Assembly: GCA_937894795.1 (NCBI GenBank)
Contig: CALCQV010000130.1
Span: 1 to 32,274, forward strand
DNA: 32,274 nucleotides
Reading direction: 5' to 3'
From: an uncultured Bacteroidales bacterium
GTDB lineage: Bacteria > Bacteroidota > Bacteroidia > Bacteroidales > Lentimicrobiaceae
Part shown: positions 1 to 8,529 of the stretch, in pieces
How the letters are laid out: each line of letters opens with the position of its first letter
How positions within the stretch are numbered: position 1 is the stretch's first letter
The notes under the pieces: generated by a model
The model's input: only the letters and a program-made list of their open reading frames with translations
Databases searched by the model: none
Told to the model about the DNA's origin: nothing
Translations under genes and position numbers: made by a program

Positions 1-1107
1 ATATTTTCGTTTAGTATGTTTGAAATATGCCACTTGCAATACTACAGAGAGGTTTTCGGCAATGAAAATTCCGCAGAGTATAGGGAGTAGGAATTCTTTT
101 CTGATCATTATGGCTAAAACAGCAATGATTCCTCCTATGGCCAATGAACCTGTGTCACCCATAAATACCTGGGCGGGATAAGTGTTATACCATAGGAATC
201 CGGTACAGGCACCTACAAAGGCACTTACAAATATTGTAAGTTCACCTGTGTTAGGCAGGTACATAATATTGAGATAATCAGCAAATACGATATTGCCTGA
301 AACCCAGGCAAGGATTCCAAGGGTCGCACCAATAATGGCTGATGTGCCGGTAGCAAGTCCATCAATTCCATCCGTTAAGTTGGCACCATTTGAAATAGCG
401 GTGATGATGAAGATAATTATTGGTATGAATACCAGATAAGCGTATTTTCTTGCTTTTTCTCCTAAAGGCTTAAGAAGAACGGCATAATCAAATTCATTAT
501 TTTTTACAAAGGGAATGGTTGTTTTTGTTGACTTCACTGGATCGGATGAAAACCTTTTAACATGATCAGGAATTCTTTCAAATTCACTCATCTGGGCAGC
601 TGATCTGGAGCTTGTTTGCCTGATCTTTTCCCTTATTACAATTCCATCATTAAAATACATGGTTAATGCTACAACCAAACCAATAAAAACCTGTCCGAAG
701 ATCTTGAATCGTGCAGCAAGTCCTTTTTTATCGTTACGGAACACTTTAATATAATCGTCCAGAAAACCAATGAAGCCTAACCATAAAGTAGTGAACAATA
801 TGAGTATTATATAAACATTGTTAAGCTTGGCAAAAAGCAATGTTGGAATAATTATGGCTCCCAGAATAATCAGGCCGCCCATTGTAGGAGTTCCTTGTTT
901 TTCTTTTTGGCCACTCAAACCAAGGTCACGAACTGTTTCGCCAACTTGCTTTTTCTTTAGAAGATTTATCAGTGATTTTCCGAAAAGCAGGGAGATGGTC
1001 AAGGATGTTATAACAGCCATGGCAGCCCTGAAAGAGATATACTGAAACACCCCTGCACCCGGTATGTCGTATGCTTTATCTAGAAAAGTAAAAAGGTAGT
1101 ACAGCAT
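1..1107 (-). CDS. mraY: Phospho-N-acetylmuramoyl-pentapeptide-transferase MraY (3' end cut by window edge)
   Basis: MraY transfers phospho-MurNAc-pentapeptide from UDP to undecaprenyl phosphate, giving lipid I at the inner membrane. The frame is open from an ATG at 1107 to base 1, 369 codons; Bacteroidota MraY is usually about 420 residues, so roughly the last 50 are missing. Family motifs read in order: GTPTMGG near the N-terminus, FLDDYIK, NLTDGIDGLA, then PAQVFMGDTGSLA and a C-terminal ENLSVVLQV stretch. Many hydrophobic segments alternate with these loops. The long soluble insert before NLTDG is typical of the phylum. It starts 6 bases after murE ends and is the last visible gene of the division and cell-wall operon. 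Confidence 0.96.
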   Translation of the reverse strand, partial: MLYYLFTFLDKAYDIPGAGVFQYISFRAAMAVITSLTISLLFGKSLINLLKKKQVGETVRDLGLSGQKEKQGTPTMGGLIILGAIIIPTLLFAKLNNVYIILILFTTLWLGFIGFLDDYIKVFRNDKKGLAARFKIFGQVFIGLVVALTMYFNDGIVIREKIRQTSSRSAAQMSEFERIPDHVKRFSSDPVKSTKTTIPFVKNNEFDYAVLLKPLGEKARKYAYLVFIPIIIFIITAISNGANLTDGIDGLATGTSAIIGATLGILAWVSGNIVFADYLNIMYLPNTGELTIFVSAFVGACTGFLWYNTYPAQVFMGDTGSLAIGGIIAVLAIMIRKEFLLPILCGIFIAENLSVVLQVAYFKHTKRKY

Positions 1108-1113
1108 GACCTT

Positions 1114-2583
1114 CTAATTTTTGTGGTTATCGTTTTCAAATAATTCTATTAATACTTCTCTGTCATCAAAATGTGATCGTACTCCCTTGATTTCCTGATA
1201 AGTCTCATGACCTTTTCCTGCTACCAGTATAATGTCATTGGCTTTAGCAAGATTGTATGCTGTTTTAATAGCCTGTCGGCGATCAGCTATAATAAGGCAG
1301 GTCTTCTTTTTTTCAATTGAAATACCGGCTTCCATTTCCTTTAGAATCTCTTCAGGGTCTTCACTTCTGGGATTATCAGAAGTAAGTATTACCATGTCGC
1401 TATTCTCTGATGCTATACTAGCCATTATAGGCCTCTTTGTCCTGTCCCTGTCACCTCCGGCACCTACAACAGTCAATAATCTGCCTGCGCCTGATCTAAT
1501 AGCGTTAATGGTGTCAATTACGTTTTTTAGCGCATCAGGAGTATGGGCATAGTCAACAATGCCAACAATACCGACTGGTGATTTGAAATATTCAAAACGA
1601 CCACGTACAGGTTGCAGCCTGCTTATGGCTATTAAGGCTTCTTGCTCTTCTATACCCAATAGGATTGCACAGGAGTATATTGCCAGAATATTGTAAGCAT
1701 TGAAATTGCCAACCAGCTTACTCCAAACCTCATTTCCATTAATCTTAAGCAGTAATCCGTCAAATTGATTCTCGAGTATCTTACAATGGAAATCTGCAAG
1801 TGTCTTGATTGCCATTGTATAAATTTTAGCTTTGGTATTCTGAACCATTACTTGCCCATTCTTATCGTCAATATTGACAAGCGCGAATGCATCAGATGGT
1901 AATTTATCGAAGAAACGCTTTTTTGCTTCCAGGTATGCACCAAAGGTTTTATGGAAATCCAGATGATCATGAGTCAGGTTGCTGAAAATGCCGCCTTTGA
2001 ATTGCAGTCCGGTAATCCGGTTTTGCACAATTGAATGAGAACTGACTTCCATAAAACAGTATTCACAGCCATGGTCAACCATTTCAGCCAGAAGAGCATT
2101 TAATTGCAATGGATGGGGGGTTGTATGCGTTGATGTATACTCCTTGCTGTCAATGCAATTCTTAACAGTTGAAATGAGGCCTGTTTTATATCCTAATGAA
2201 CGGAATAACTCAAATAGTAAAGTGGCAGTGGTTGTTTTTCCATTGGTTCCGGTAATGCCTATCAAGTTTATTTTTTCGGAAGGATTATCATAATAATTAC
2301 AAGCCATATATCCAAGCGTTTCACTTGAATCATTAACCAAAACATAACATACATCGCTATTTAATGAATCAGGCAATACTTCGCATATCACGGCTGCAAC
2401 ACCTTGATTAACTACCTGATCTATATATTTATGTCCATCAGTTATGGTTCCCTTAATTGCTACAAAAGCTGAATTTCCGGTGATATCACGTGAGTCAAAT
2501 GAGATCTTGTCAATAGCAATATCATTATTGCCAATTACACGTAAAAGGCTGCATTTATATAATATGTCTTTAAGTTGTTTCAT
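1114..2583 (-). CDS. murE: UDP-N-acetylmuramoyl-tripeptide synthetase MurE (meso-DAP type)
   Basis: MurE is the cytoplasmic ATP-dependent ligase that adds the third residue to UDP-MurNAc-L-Ala-D-Glu. The 489 residues match the usual length. The ATP loop GTNGKTT is at about residues 112-118, the central Mur ligase motifs (SSHS, HDHLDFH) follow, and a KKRFF segment near 221 holds the likely carbamylated lysine. The motif DNPRSEDP at about 403-410 is the form that reads meso-diaminopimelate, so the cell wall is inferred to be the DAP type. It lies 5 bases after ftsI and 6 bases before mraY, in one operon. Confidence 0.96.
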   Translation of the reverse strand: MKQLKDILYKCSLLRVIGNNDIAIDKISFDSRDITGNSAFVAIKGTITDGHKYIDQVVNQGVAAVICEVLPDSLNSDVCYVLVNDSSETLGYMACNYYDNPSEKINLIGITGTNGKTTTATLLFELFRSLGYKTGLISTVKNCIDSKEYTSTHTTPHPLQLNALLAEMVDHGCEYCFMEVSSHSIVQNRITGLQFKGGIFSNLTHDHLDFHKTFGAYLEAKKRFFDKLPSDAFALVNIDDKNGQVMVQNTKAKIYTMAIKTLADFHCKILENQFDGLLLKINGNEVWSKLVGNFNAYNILAIYSCAILLGIEEQEALIAISRLQPVRGRFEYFKSPVGIVGIVDYAHTPDALKNVIDTINAIRSGAGRLLTVVGAGGDRDRTKRPIMASIASENSDMVILTSDNPRSEDPEEILKEMEAGISIEKKKTCLIIADRRQAIKTAYNLAKANDIILVAGKGHETYQEIKGVRSHFDDREVLIELFENDNHKN

Positions 2584-2588
2584 TTGCC

Positions 2589-4688
2589 TTAACCTAATTC
2601 AATTATACAGTTTACACCTCTTTTTATGGCCATACCCGGCAATATGGATTGCTTCCTGACCTTTCCCTTACCAACAATTTTAACTTTTATACCGGCTGAT
2701 TCAAGTAAAAAGATTGCATCCCTTGCCCCCATGCCAATAACTTCAGGCATTTTATCATCTGTGATTACCAGTGGCTTGACTACAGTGACTGAATCAATGG
2801 TTTCAATTTTGATGTATTCTGAATCTTTCATTTGCTCAAGGTTCAGATTGGAATACTTTAATAGATAAGCAAGGTCATTGAATGATCCCGATGCTTTATC
2901 AATATTATTTGAAGGGATACTATCTATTCCTTTTTGATCAGGGGTTAACCGGGTGGCATAAACTTTATCAGCTATCTCTTTAAAAACCGGGCCGGCAATG
3001 GAGCCGCCATAGTATACGCCCTTAGTTGGATTGTTTATTACGACAATACAGGAGTATTTTGGATTATCAGCCGGAAAGTAACCTACAAATGAGGCCTTGT
3101 AATTTGATTTATTATACCCTTTATTGTTTTGGGCAATTTGTGCCGTTCCTGTTTTACCGGCAATTTTGTAGACTGAATTTCTGAGATTTGTGGCAGTACC
3201 CTTCTCAACAACACTCTCAAGCAGTTTTTTAAGTTGGTCGATGGAATTTTGGTTACTTACTATTTTTTCTTTCAAAACAATCGGTTCAAATTTCTGAGTA
3301 ACAATACCGGCAGCTCTGATTTCCTTAATGAATTGTGGTTTCACCATTTGTCCATTATTAGCAATGGCATTATAGAATGCCAGTGTTTGCAATGGGGTCA
3401 GTTTTATCTCATACCCAATTGACATCCATGGAAGTGATACTTTCGACCAATATTTATCATCAGTACTTTTTATTTGAGGATGTCCTTCACCGGGAATGTC
3501 CATGCCAAGAGGTTGATTCAACCTCATAAAGTATAATTTGTCAATTAATCTCTGGGGTTCGCTCTTGAAGGCTTTTACAATGGCTTTGGAAATGCCGACA
3601 TTTGATGATAATTCAAAAGCTCTACCTACACTGATCTGGCCATATCCACCTTTATGTGAATCACGCATTGTTCTATTGGCAAAGCGGGTAGTTCCGTCTT
3701 CAGTATCCACAATATCATCCAGATCAATTAAACCTTCATCCAATGCGGCCAGAAGAGATGCTGTTTTAAAGGTAGAACCGGGTTCTGAACTTTCAGCCAA
3801 AGCATAATTTAATTTTTCTTCATAAAAGCCCTTTTCATTCTTTCCCAGATTGGCAATAGCAACGATAAATCCTGTATTGACTTCCATGAGAACTGCACAA
3901 CCATGGTCAGCTTCATTTTCAATCAATTGACGCATCAATGCATCTTCTGCCACATCCTGTATGTTAATATCGATAGATGTGATAATATCATGTCCATCTT
4001 TTGGTTCTATCTCATTTTCTTCATTTGTAGGTCTCCAGGCTCCACTCCCAATTCGTTGCATAAGTCTGCTGCCGCTTTCACCTTGGAGTATTTCACTATA
4101 TGCGCCCTCAAGACCTACATCGTTTTTGGTGCCATCTTTATCCCAGCCAATAGTTCGGAATGCCAACCATTGATTGGGAAGTACTCTTTTACTTTTCTGT
4201 TCCGCAATGATGCCACCTTTATATTTGCCGTCACGAAATATTGGGAATCGACGAACCTTCTTCAGTTGATCGAAGGTGATATCTCGCTTAAGCAGCAGAT
4301 ATCTGTTGTTTGATTTTCTGGCATTTACCAGTTCTTGTTTGTATTTGCTTTTTGTTCTGTCCTTGAAGAGATTGGATAAATGCCATGCCAGGGAATCGAC
4401 ATTATCATAAAAGTACTCATCATTATAGTGCGTATTGCCGGCATCCATGCGCAAGTTAAAGAGTGGGACACTTGCAGCCAGCAGACTGCCATCACTAGCC
4501 ATAATATTACCTCTGACCGCTTCAATCTTTTCGACCTTCAGGTTCATTATCTTCCCTTTTTCCCTCCACATTTCACCTTCTATGGCTTGTATATATATAG
4601 CTTTACCGATAATTGCGCAACCGACCAGAACTACAATAAAGTAGACCAGATAGACATTCCTCAATATGTCGTTTTTCTCGCTACTCAT
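2589..4688 (-). CDS. ftsI: Division-specific peptidoglycan transpeptidase (PBP3/FtsI, PASTA-containing)
   Basis: This is a class B penicillin-binding protein that crosslinks septal peptidoglycan in the periplasm. Order of parts: short cytoplasmic tail, one membrane helix at about residues 13-35, PBP dimerisation domain, transpeptidase domain with STFK (nucleophile Ser305), SSN at 361-363 and KTG at 512-514, then a C-terminal PASTA domain over roughly the last 65 residues (PEVIGMGARDAIFLLESAG). At 699 residues with PASTA it resembles the FtsI/SpoVD form usual in Bacteroidota rather than the shorter E. coli PBP3. Its start overlaps the ftsL-like stop by 4 bases (ATGA), suggesting translational coupling. 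Confidence 0.95.
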   Translation of the reverse strand: MSSEKNDILRNVYLVYFIVVLVGCAIIGKAIYIQAIEGEMWREKGKIMNLKVEKIEAVRGNIMASDGSLLAASVPLFNLRMDAGNTHYNDEYFYDNVDSLAWHLSNLFKDRTKSKYKQELVNARKSNNRYLLLKRDITFDQLKKVRRFPIFRDGKYKGGIIAEQKSKRVLPNQWLAFRTIGWDKDGTKNDVGLEGAYSEILQGESGSRLMQRIGSGAWRPTNEENEIEPKDGHDIITSIDINIQDVAEDALMRQLIENEADHGCAVLMEVNTGFIVAIANLGKNEKGFYEEKLNYALAESSEPGSTFKTASLLAALDEGLIDLDDIVDTEDGTTRFANRTMRDSHKGGYGQISVGRAFELSSNVGISKAIVKAFKSEPQRLIDKLYFMRLNQPLGMDIPGEGHPQIKSTDDKYWSKVSLPWMSIGYEIKLTPLQTLAFYNAIANNGQMVKPQFIKEIRAAGIVTQKFEPIVLKEKIVSNQNSIDQLKKLLESVVEKGTATNLRNSVYKIAGKTGTAQIAQNNKGYNKSNYKASFVGYFPADNPKYSCIVVINNPTKGVYYGGSIAGPVFKEIADKVYATRLTPDQKGIDSIPSNNIDKASGSFNDLAYLLKYSNLNLEQMKDSEYIKIETIDSVTVVKPLVITDDKMPEVIGMGARDAIFLLESAGIKVKIVGKGKVRKQSILPGMAIKRGVNCIIELG

Positions 4689-5116
4689 TTTTTTACCTGA
4701 TTACTTATAAGTTTTATTGGAGGTACCGTTGATTCTTTTACCTGTGATGCAGAAAGCCTGTAAGCTACCTCTGATTGCTTACTTTGAAACATGAGTTTCG
4801 ATTTAGTAGTGATATACTCATATCGCAATTCCTCAAGCTGCTTTTTTGTTCTGTTTATTTCAATGATTGTCTTTTCGGCATTGTATGAATTGGCAATATA
4901 AATTATGGCCAGGAAAGTGATAAAAATGATAAATGGAATCTGTTTTAACAGATTTTCACGAGTCAGGAAACTCCCATCGAGAATAGATGCTGCTGATTTG
5001 GTAAATGAAACGTTTTGGTTGAATAAATGCATTCGTTTAAAGCGTTTCCCGGAAGCTTTCTTAGTCCCGTCTTTTATGGCCTCGGGCTTTTTAATAGTAT
5101 TTTTAATCTCACTCAT
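4685..5116 (-). CDS. ftsL: FtsL-like division protein
   Basis: A small bitopic protein of the divisome, known in other bacteria to recruit and activate the FtsW/FtsI synthase. It has a basic cytoplasmic N-terminus, one membrane helix (PFIIFITFLAIIYIAN) and a periplasmic coiled-coil-like segment rich in E, K and L. I start it at the ATG at 5116 (MSEIKN, 143 residues): an AAAGGA ribosome site lies 6 bases upstream, and the overlap with the rsmH stop is only 8 bases. The frame stays open to an earlier ATG at 5191, but that would overlap rsmH by 83 bases. Identification rests on position between rsmH and ftsI plus topology, since FtsL sequence is poorly conserved. Confidence 0.85.
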   Translation of the reverse strand: MSEIKNTIKKPEAIKDGTKKASGKRFKRMHLFNQNVSFTKSAASILDGSFLTRENLLKQIPFIIFITFLAIIYIANSYNAEKTIIEINRTKKQLEELRYEYITTKSKLMFQSKQSEVAYRLSASQVKESTVPPIKLISNQVKK

Positions 5117-6011
5117 AGTATGTCCTTTCTGCAGCCCGCAGCTTTGCGCTTCTTGATCTGGGATTGCCTTCAAGTTCAGAATCACTGGCAATGATTGCTT
5201 TTCTTGTCACCGGTTTGAAAGGAGAAATGATATTTCCATAGAAGTCCTTCTCTATTTTTCCATCAAAATTCCCCGATCTCATAAAATTCTTTACAAGTCT
5301 GTCTTCAAGTGAGTGGTATGAAATAATGACCAATCTTCCACCGGGTCGAAGAACATTGATCGTTTGGCTAAGAAAGTCTTTCAAAGTCTCAATCTCATTA
5401 TTAACTTCAATGCGTAATGCTTGAAAAATGCGCGCATAGAATTTGTTCTCACGCCCTTTTTCAGCAAAAGGTTTGAGAATTTCCTTTAATTCGGTGGTAG
5501 AGGTTATTTCTTTATTGATTCGTGAATCTACCAGCCGTTGAGCAATATGGTAGGCATTGGTAAATTCTCCGTAATTTTTAAAAATGCGTTTAAGCTCTTC
5601 GGTGTTGTATGAGTTAATTACGTTGCGTGCGCTTATTTCAGCACTCTGATTCATTCGTAAATCGAGTTCACTTTCAAATCTGGTGGAGAATCCCCTGGTG
5701 GGATTGTCAATCTGATGTGAAGAAATGCCCAAATCTGCAAGTATTCCATCAACAGGAGTTGCTTTATAGTATTTCAGGAAATTTGTCAGATATTTGAAGT
5801 TCTGATTTATCAGTTGAAAGCGTGAATCATTCAGATCATTTTTAAGGGAGTCCCTGTCCTGATCAAATCCATAGAGCCTTCCGGTTGTTAACTTGTCAAG
5901 AATAGCCCTTGAATGGCCTCCTCCGCCAAAAGTAACATCGACATAAATCCCATCTGGCTTAATATCCATTAGGTCAATAGTCTCCTGCAACAATACCGGT
6001 TTGTGATACAT
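5109..6011 (-). CDS. rsmH: 16S rRNA (cytosine-1402-N4)-methyltransferase RsmH
   Basis: RsmH (MraW) methylates N4 of C1402 in 16S rRNA using S-adenosylmethionine. The 300 residues match the family. The N-terminus MYHKPVLLQETIDLM and the SAM loop VDVTFGGGGHSRAIL at about residues 24-38 are diagnostic, as are GILADLGISSHQID, the GRENKFYARIFQALRIEVN region and ISYHSLEDRLVK. It lies 4 bases after mraZ and overlaps the ftsL-like start by 8 bases, the standard dcw order. Confidence 0.97.
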   Translation of the reverse strand: MYHKPVLLQETIDLMDIKPDGIYVDVTFGGGGHSRAILDKLTTGRLYGFDQDRDSLKNDLNDSRFQLINQNFKYLTNFLKYYKATPVDGILADLGISSHQIDNPTRGFSTRFESELDLRMNQSAEISARNVINSYNTEELKRIFKNYGEFTNAYHIAQRLVDSRINKEITSTTELKEILKPFAEKGRENKFYARIFQALRIEVNNEIETLKDFLSQTINVLRPGGRLVIISYHSLEDRLVKNFMRSGNFDGKIEKDFYGNIISPFKPVTRKAIIASDSELEGNPRSRSAKLRAAERTYYE

Positions 6012-6015
6012 ATTG

Positions 6016-6468
6016 TTAACTCATTTGGCCCATAACATCTTCTGCTAATTCTGAGAAATTAACCTGACCTTCTGCAATACTGGCTTCATACTTGTCTTTA
6101 TCCCAAACTTCAATAATATTAAGTGCAGAAGCCAAAACAACATCTTTTGTGATATTTGCAAATATTGCCAGATCGCGTGGGATTAATAATCTACCTGTTA
6201 CATCCAATTCAACTTCCTTAACACCGGCCATAAAGACTCTGATAAAATCGGTATTCTTTTTTACAAATCTGTTGAGCATGTTTATTCCTTTGATTGCTTC
6301 ATCCCATTCTGCCCTGGGGTAAATCTCAAGACACTGCTGAAAAATGCTTCTTTTTATGATAAAACCATCTGCCAGAAATGCTTCTAATTGACCCTTCAGG
6401 GCAGCAGGTAACAATATCCTGCCCTTATTGTCAACTTTGCATTCATGAACTCCTATCATTTCCAACAT
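6016..6468 (-). CDS. mraZ: Transcriptional regulator MraZ
   Basis: MraZ is a DNA-binding ring protein with two AbrB-like SpoVT folds that controls the dcw operon. The first repeat carries HECKVDNKGRILLPAAL, the second VELDVTGRLLIPRDLA; both match the DxKGR and DxxGRxxIP signature. I start at the ATG at 6468 (MLEMIGVHECK); the ATG at 6459 is nearly as good. The frame is open up to a GTG at 6525, but those extra residues do not resemble MraZ and would start inside the MraZ operator. First gene of the minus-strand operon and probably autoregulated. Confidence 0.94.
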   Translation of the reverse strand: MLEMIGVHECKVDNKGRILLPAALKGQLEAFLADGFIIKRSIFQQCLEIYPRAEWDEAIKGINMLNRFVKKNTDFIRVFMAGVKEVELDVTGRLLIPRDLAIFANITKDVVLASALNIIEVWDKDKYEASIAEGQVNFSELAEDVMGQMS

Positions 6469-6492
6469 TTTACAAAAAGGTGTTTTATGGTG

Positions 6493-6535
6493 TAAATATA
6501 GTGCATAAAATCCACTTTTTCCCACATTCTACCAC
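6493..6535 (-). promoter_or_regulatory. MraZ operator (three GTGG boxes) and likely mraZ promoter
   Basis: Read on the minus strand, three boxes GTGGT, GTGGG and GTGGA sit at 6531-6535, 6521-6525 and 6511-6515, exactly 10 bases apart. Known MraZ boxes are TGGGN-type direct repeats with 5-base spacers, so the pattern fits autoregulation. Downstream at 6493-6500 is TATATTTA, one mismatch from the Bacteroidota -7 element TAnnTTTG. The middle box sits where the -33 element would be (21 bases upstream). The operator is clear; the promoter is less certain. Confidence 0.75.
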
Positions 6536-6650
6536 TATTGTTAATAACTTTTATCATTTAACCGGATATTGAGTAAATATTTATTCTGTAATATGCAGAT
6601 AATCAATAAAATAGGAAGCAAGAGCCAATTTTCAACAACTGTTTTCCAAA

Positions 6651-6699
6651 AAGGTCAAAATTAAATGTGTTACTATGACCTTCGAATTCATTAATTTTG
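6651..6699 (+). promoter_or_regulatory. Likely glsA promoter with flanking inverted repeat
   Basis: TAATTTTG at 6692-6699 is a perfect TAnnTTTG -7 element 42 bases before the glsA start. No TTTG is found at the -33 position. Instead a 7-base inverted repeat, AAGGTCA (6651-6657) and TGACCTT (6676-6682), flanks that site with an 18-base gap and could be an operator. The regulator is unknown. Confidence 0.45.
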
Positions 6700-6741
6700 T
6701 GAAATATTAATCCTCTTAATTCAAAAAGAGAACTAAAAGAA

Positions 6742-7596
6742 ATGCATTCAGAAACTACTGTACCTAAATTCATTGATGTAGAGAAGGTGATTGCGGGTAA
6801 GACCCCCGGTTTATTAAAGATTTTACCATCTTTTGTGATTAGGTACTTAAAAAGAATTCTTCATCAGGAAAGATTAAATGATATTATCTTCAGGCATCGC
6901 GATAAGCATGGCATTGATTTTCTCGATGCTGTTCTTACTGAGTTCAATGTAAATATTAAGGTGCGTGGAGCGGATAATTTTGACAAGAGCAAACCTTATG
7001 TCGTTGCATCAAATCATCCTTTAGGAGGACTTGATGGTATGGCATTAATGCTCGCAGCAGGACGAATTAATTCTCATATCTCAATGACTGCAAATGATTT
7101 CCTGATGCATGTTGAAAATCTCAGGTCATTATTCATTCCCATTAACAAGCATGGTTCCAACACAGAGAATATTGGAGCTATCAACAATACATTCGCCTCT
7201 GATAATGTTGTAATTTTTTTTCCTGCTGGCCTTTGCTCGCGTAAGATCGGAAAACGGATACTTGACCTTGAATGGAAGAAGACCTTTTTATCAATGGCCA
7301 GGAAGTATAGCAGAGACATCTTGCCAGTACATATAAGTGGTAAAAACTCATCTTTTTTCTACAATTTAGCACGATTAAGAAAAAAAATAGGACTAAAAGC
7401 CAACATTGAGATGTTATATCTTGTTGATGAAATGTTTAAACAAGACAATAAAGACATTATCATTACTTTTGGTAAGCCGATATCTTTTAACTTCTTTGAT
7501 AAGCATATCAAAGATAAAGTGTGGGCATCTGAATTGCGCAAACATGTTTATAAACTTGAAAAGGATGCTTACGTTGACTTTGCACCAATGATTTAG
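6742..7596 (+). CDS. glsA: Lysophospholipid-acyltransferase family protein, probable glycine-lipid O-acyltransferase GlsA
   Basis: Predicted membrane-associated acyltransferase. The PlsC-type active site reads NHPLGGLDG at about residues 91-99, with the His-Asp pair spaced one residue wider than the usual HX4D, as in this Bacteroidota family. A second family motif, FFPAGLCSR, follows at about 159-167 in place of PEGTRS. The gene lies 4 bases before a GNAT-type acyltransferase gene of the glsB/olsB kind. In Bacteroides such pairs make glycine lipids: GlsB N-acylates glycine and GlsA esterifies the 3-hydroxy group with a second fatty acid. Substrate is inferred from this pairing; ornithine or serine lipids are alternatives. 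Confidence 0.78.
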   Translation: MHSETTVPKFIDVEKVIAGKTPGLLKILPSFVIRYLKRILHQERLNDIIFRHRDKHGIDFLDAVLTEFNVNIKVRGADNFDKSKPYVVASNHPLGGLDGMALMLAAGRINSHISMTANDFLMHVENLRSLFIPINKHGSNTENIGAINNTFASDNVVIFFPAGLCSRKIGKRILDLEWKKTFLSMARKYSRDILPVHISGKNSSFFYNLARLRKKIGLKANIEMLYLVDEMFKQDNKDIIITFGKPISFNFFDKHIKDKVWASELRKHVYKLEKDAYVDFAPMI

Positions 7597-7600
7597 TAAT

Positions 7601-8524
7601 ATGGAAAACATTATACCACCGGTTTCCCGGGAATCTATTGAGAAGGAACTTACACCTGATAAATTACTCCGCAAAACAAATGCCGGAAATAATTATATTT
7701 ATGTAATTGATTATCATAATTCACCCAATGTAACCCTTGAAATTGGAAGGTTGCGTGAAATAACATTCAGAGATGCCGGTGGAGGTACCGGTAAAAGCTA
7801 TGACCTTGATAGTTATGATACTGACGATAATCCATTTCAACAGCTTATAGTGTGGAATCCTGCCGATAAAGAAATTGTAGGTGGATATAGATATCTGCAT
7901 TGCAAAGATTTAAAACCGGGAACAGACAATGAATTCCATACTCCCACATTCAAGTTGTTCAAGTATAGTGATAAGTTCCGTGATGAATACCTTCCTTACA
8001 CTATTGAGCTAGGCAGGTCATTTGTCCAACCAAACTATCAACCTACCAATAATATAAGGAAAGGAATGTACTCTCTGGATAATATTTGGGATGGATTGGG
8101 TGCAATAATTCTTCAAAATCCTGATGCAAGGTACTATTTTGGCAAAATTACCATGTATCCTTCGTATAATGCCGAAGCCAGGGATCTGATATTGTATTTC
8201 ATGCATAAGTATTTTCAAGATAAGGAGGACCTCGTTACGCCCTTCATTTCCCTTAAGCTTACTACCGATGTTAAAGAGCTTGATGCTGTCTTCAATAATG
8301 ATGTATATGAGAAGGACTACAAGTTGTTAATACAAAAGGTTCGTGCTCTTGGTGAGACAATACCCCCTTTGGTCAATGCATACATGAATTTATCACCCAC
8401 AATGAAGTTCTTTGGCACGAGTATAAATTCTGATTTTGGGGAAGTTGAAGAGTCGGGAATACTTATAACCATATCAGATATTTATGGGATGAAAATTGAA
8501 CGTCATTTAACAATTCCCCAATAA
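7601..8524 (+). CDS. glsB: GNAT-fold N-acyltransferase, probable glycine N-acyltransferase GlsB
   Basis: Member of the hemolysin/OlsB-like acyltransferase family, related to acetyltransferases and often labelled putative hemolysin. Family features include LEIGRLREITFRDAGGGTGK near residues 46-65, an IVGGYRYL segment, and ELGRSFVQPNYQP followed by LDNIWDGLGA. In Bacteroides the homologue transfers a 3-hydroxy fatty acyl group from acyl carrier protein to the amino group of glycine, the first step to commendamide-type N-acyl glycine and glycine lipids. It is sandwiched between glsA (4 bases) and engB (5 bases) in one apparent operon. The amino-acid substrate cannot be read from sequence alone. 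Confidence 0.8.
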   Translation: MENIIPPVSRESIEKELTPDKLLRKTNAGNNYIYVIDYHNSPNVTLEIGRLREITFRDAGGGTGKSYDLDSYDTDDNPFQQLIVWNPADKEIVGGYRYLHCKDLKPGTDNEFHTPTFKLFKYSDKFRDEYLPYTIELGRSFVQPNYQPTNNIRKGMYSLDNIWDGLGAIILQNPDARYYFGKITMYPSYNAEARDLILYFMHKYFQDKEDLVTPFISLKLTTDVKELDAVFNNDVYEKDYKLLIQKVRALGETIPPLVNAYMNLSPTMKFFGTSINSDFGEVEESGILITISDIYGMKIERHLTIPQ

Positions 8525-8529
8525 ATGAA

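Noticed and set aside
3903..4313. 136-codon plus-strand open frame
   Set aside because: Antisense to ftsI; no start context or domain.
5117..5191. Longer FtsL-like start
   Set aside because: Would overlap rsmH by 83 bases; the later ATG has a ribosome site at proper spacing.
6469..6525. N-terminal extension of MraZ from a GTG
   Set aside because: The GTG is inside the MraZ boxes and upstream of the likely transcription start; residues do not match the family.
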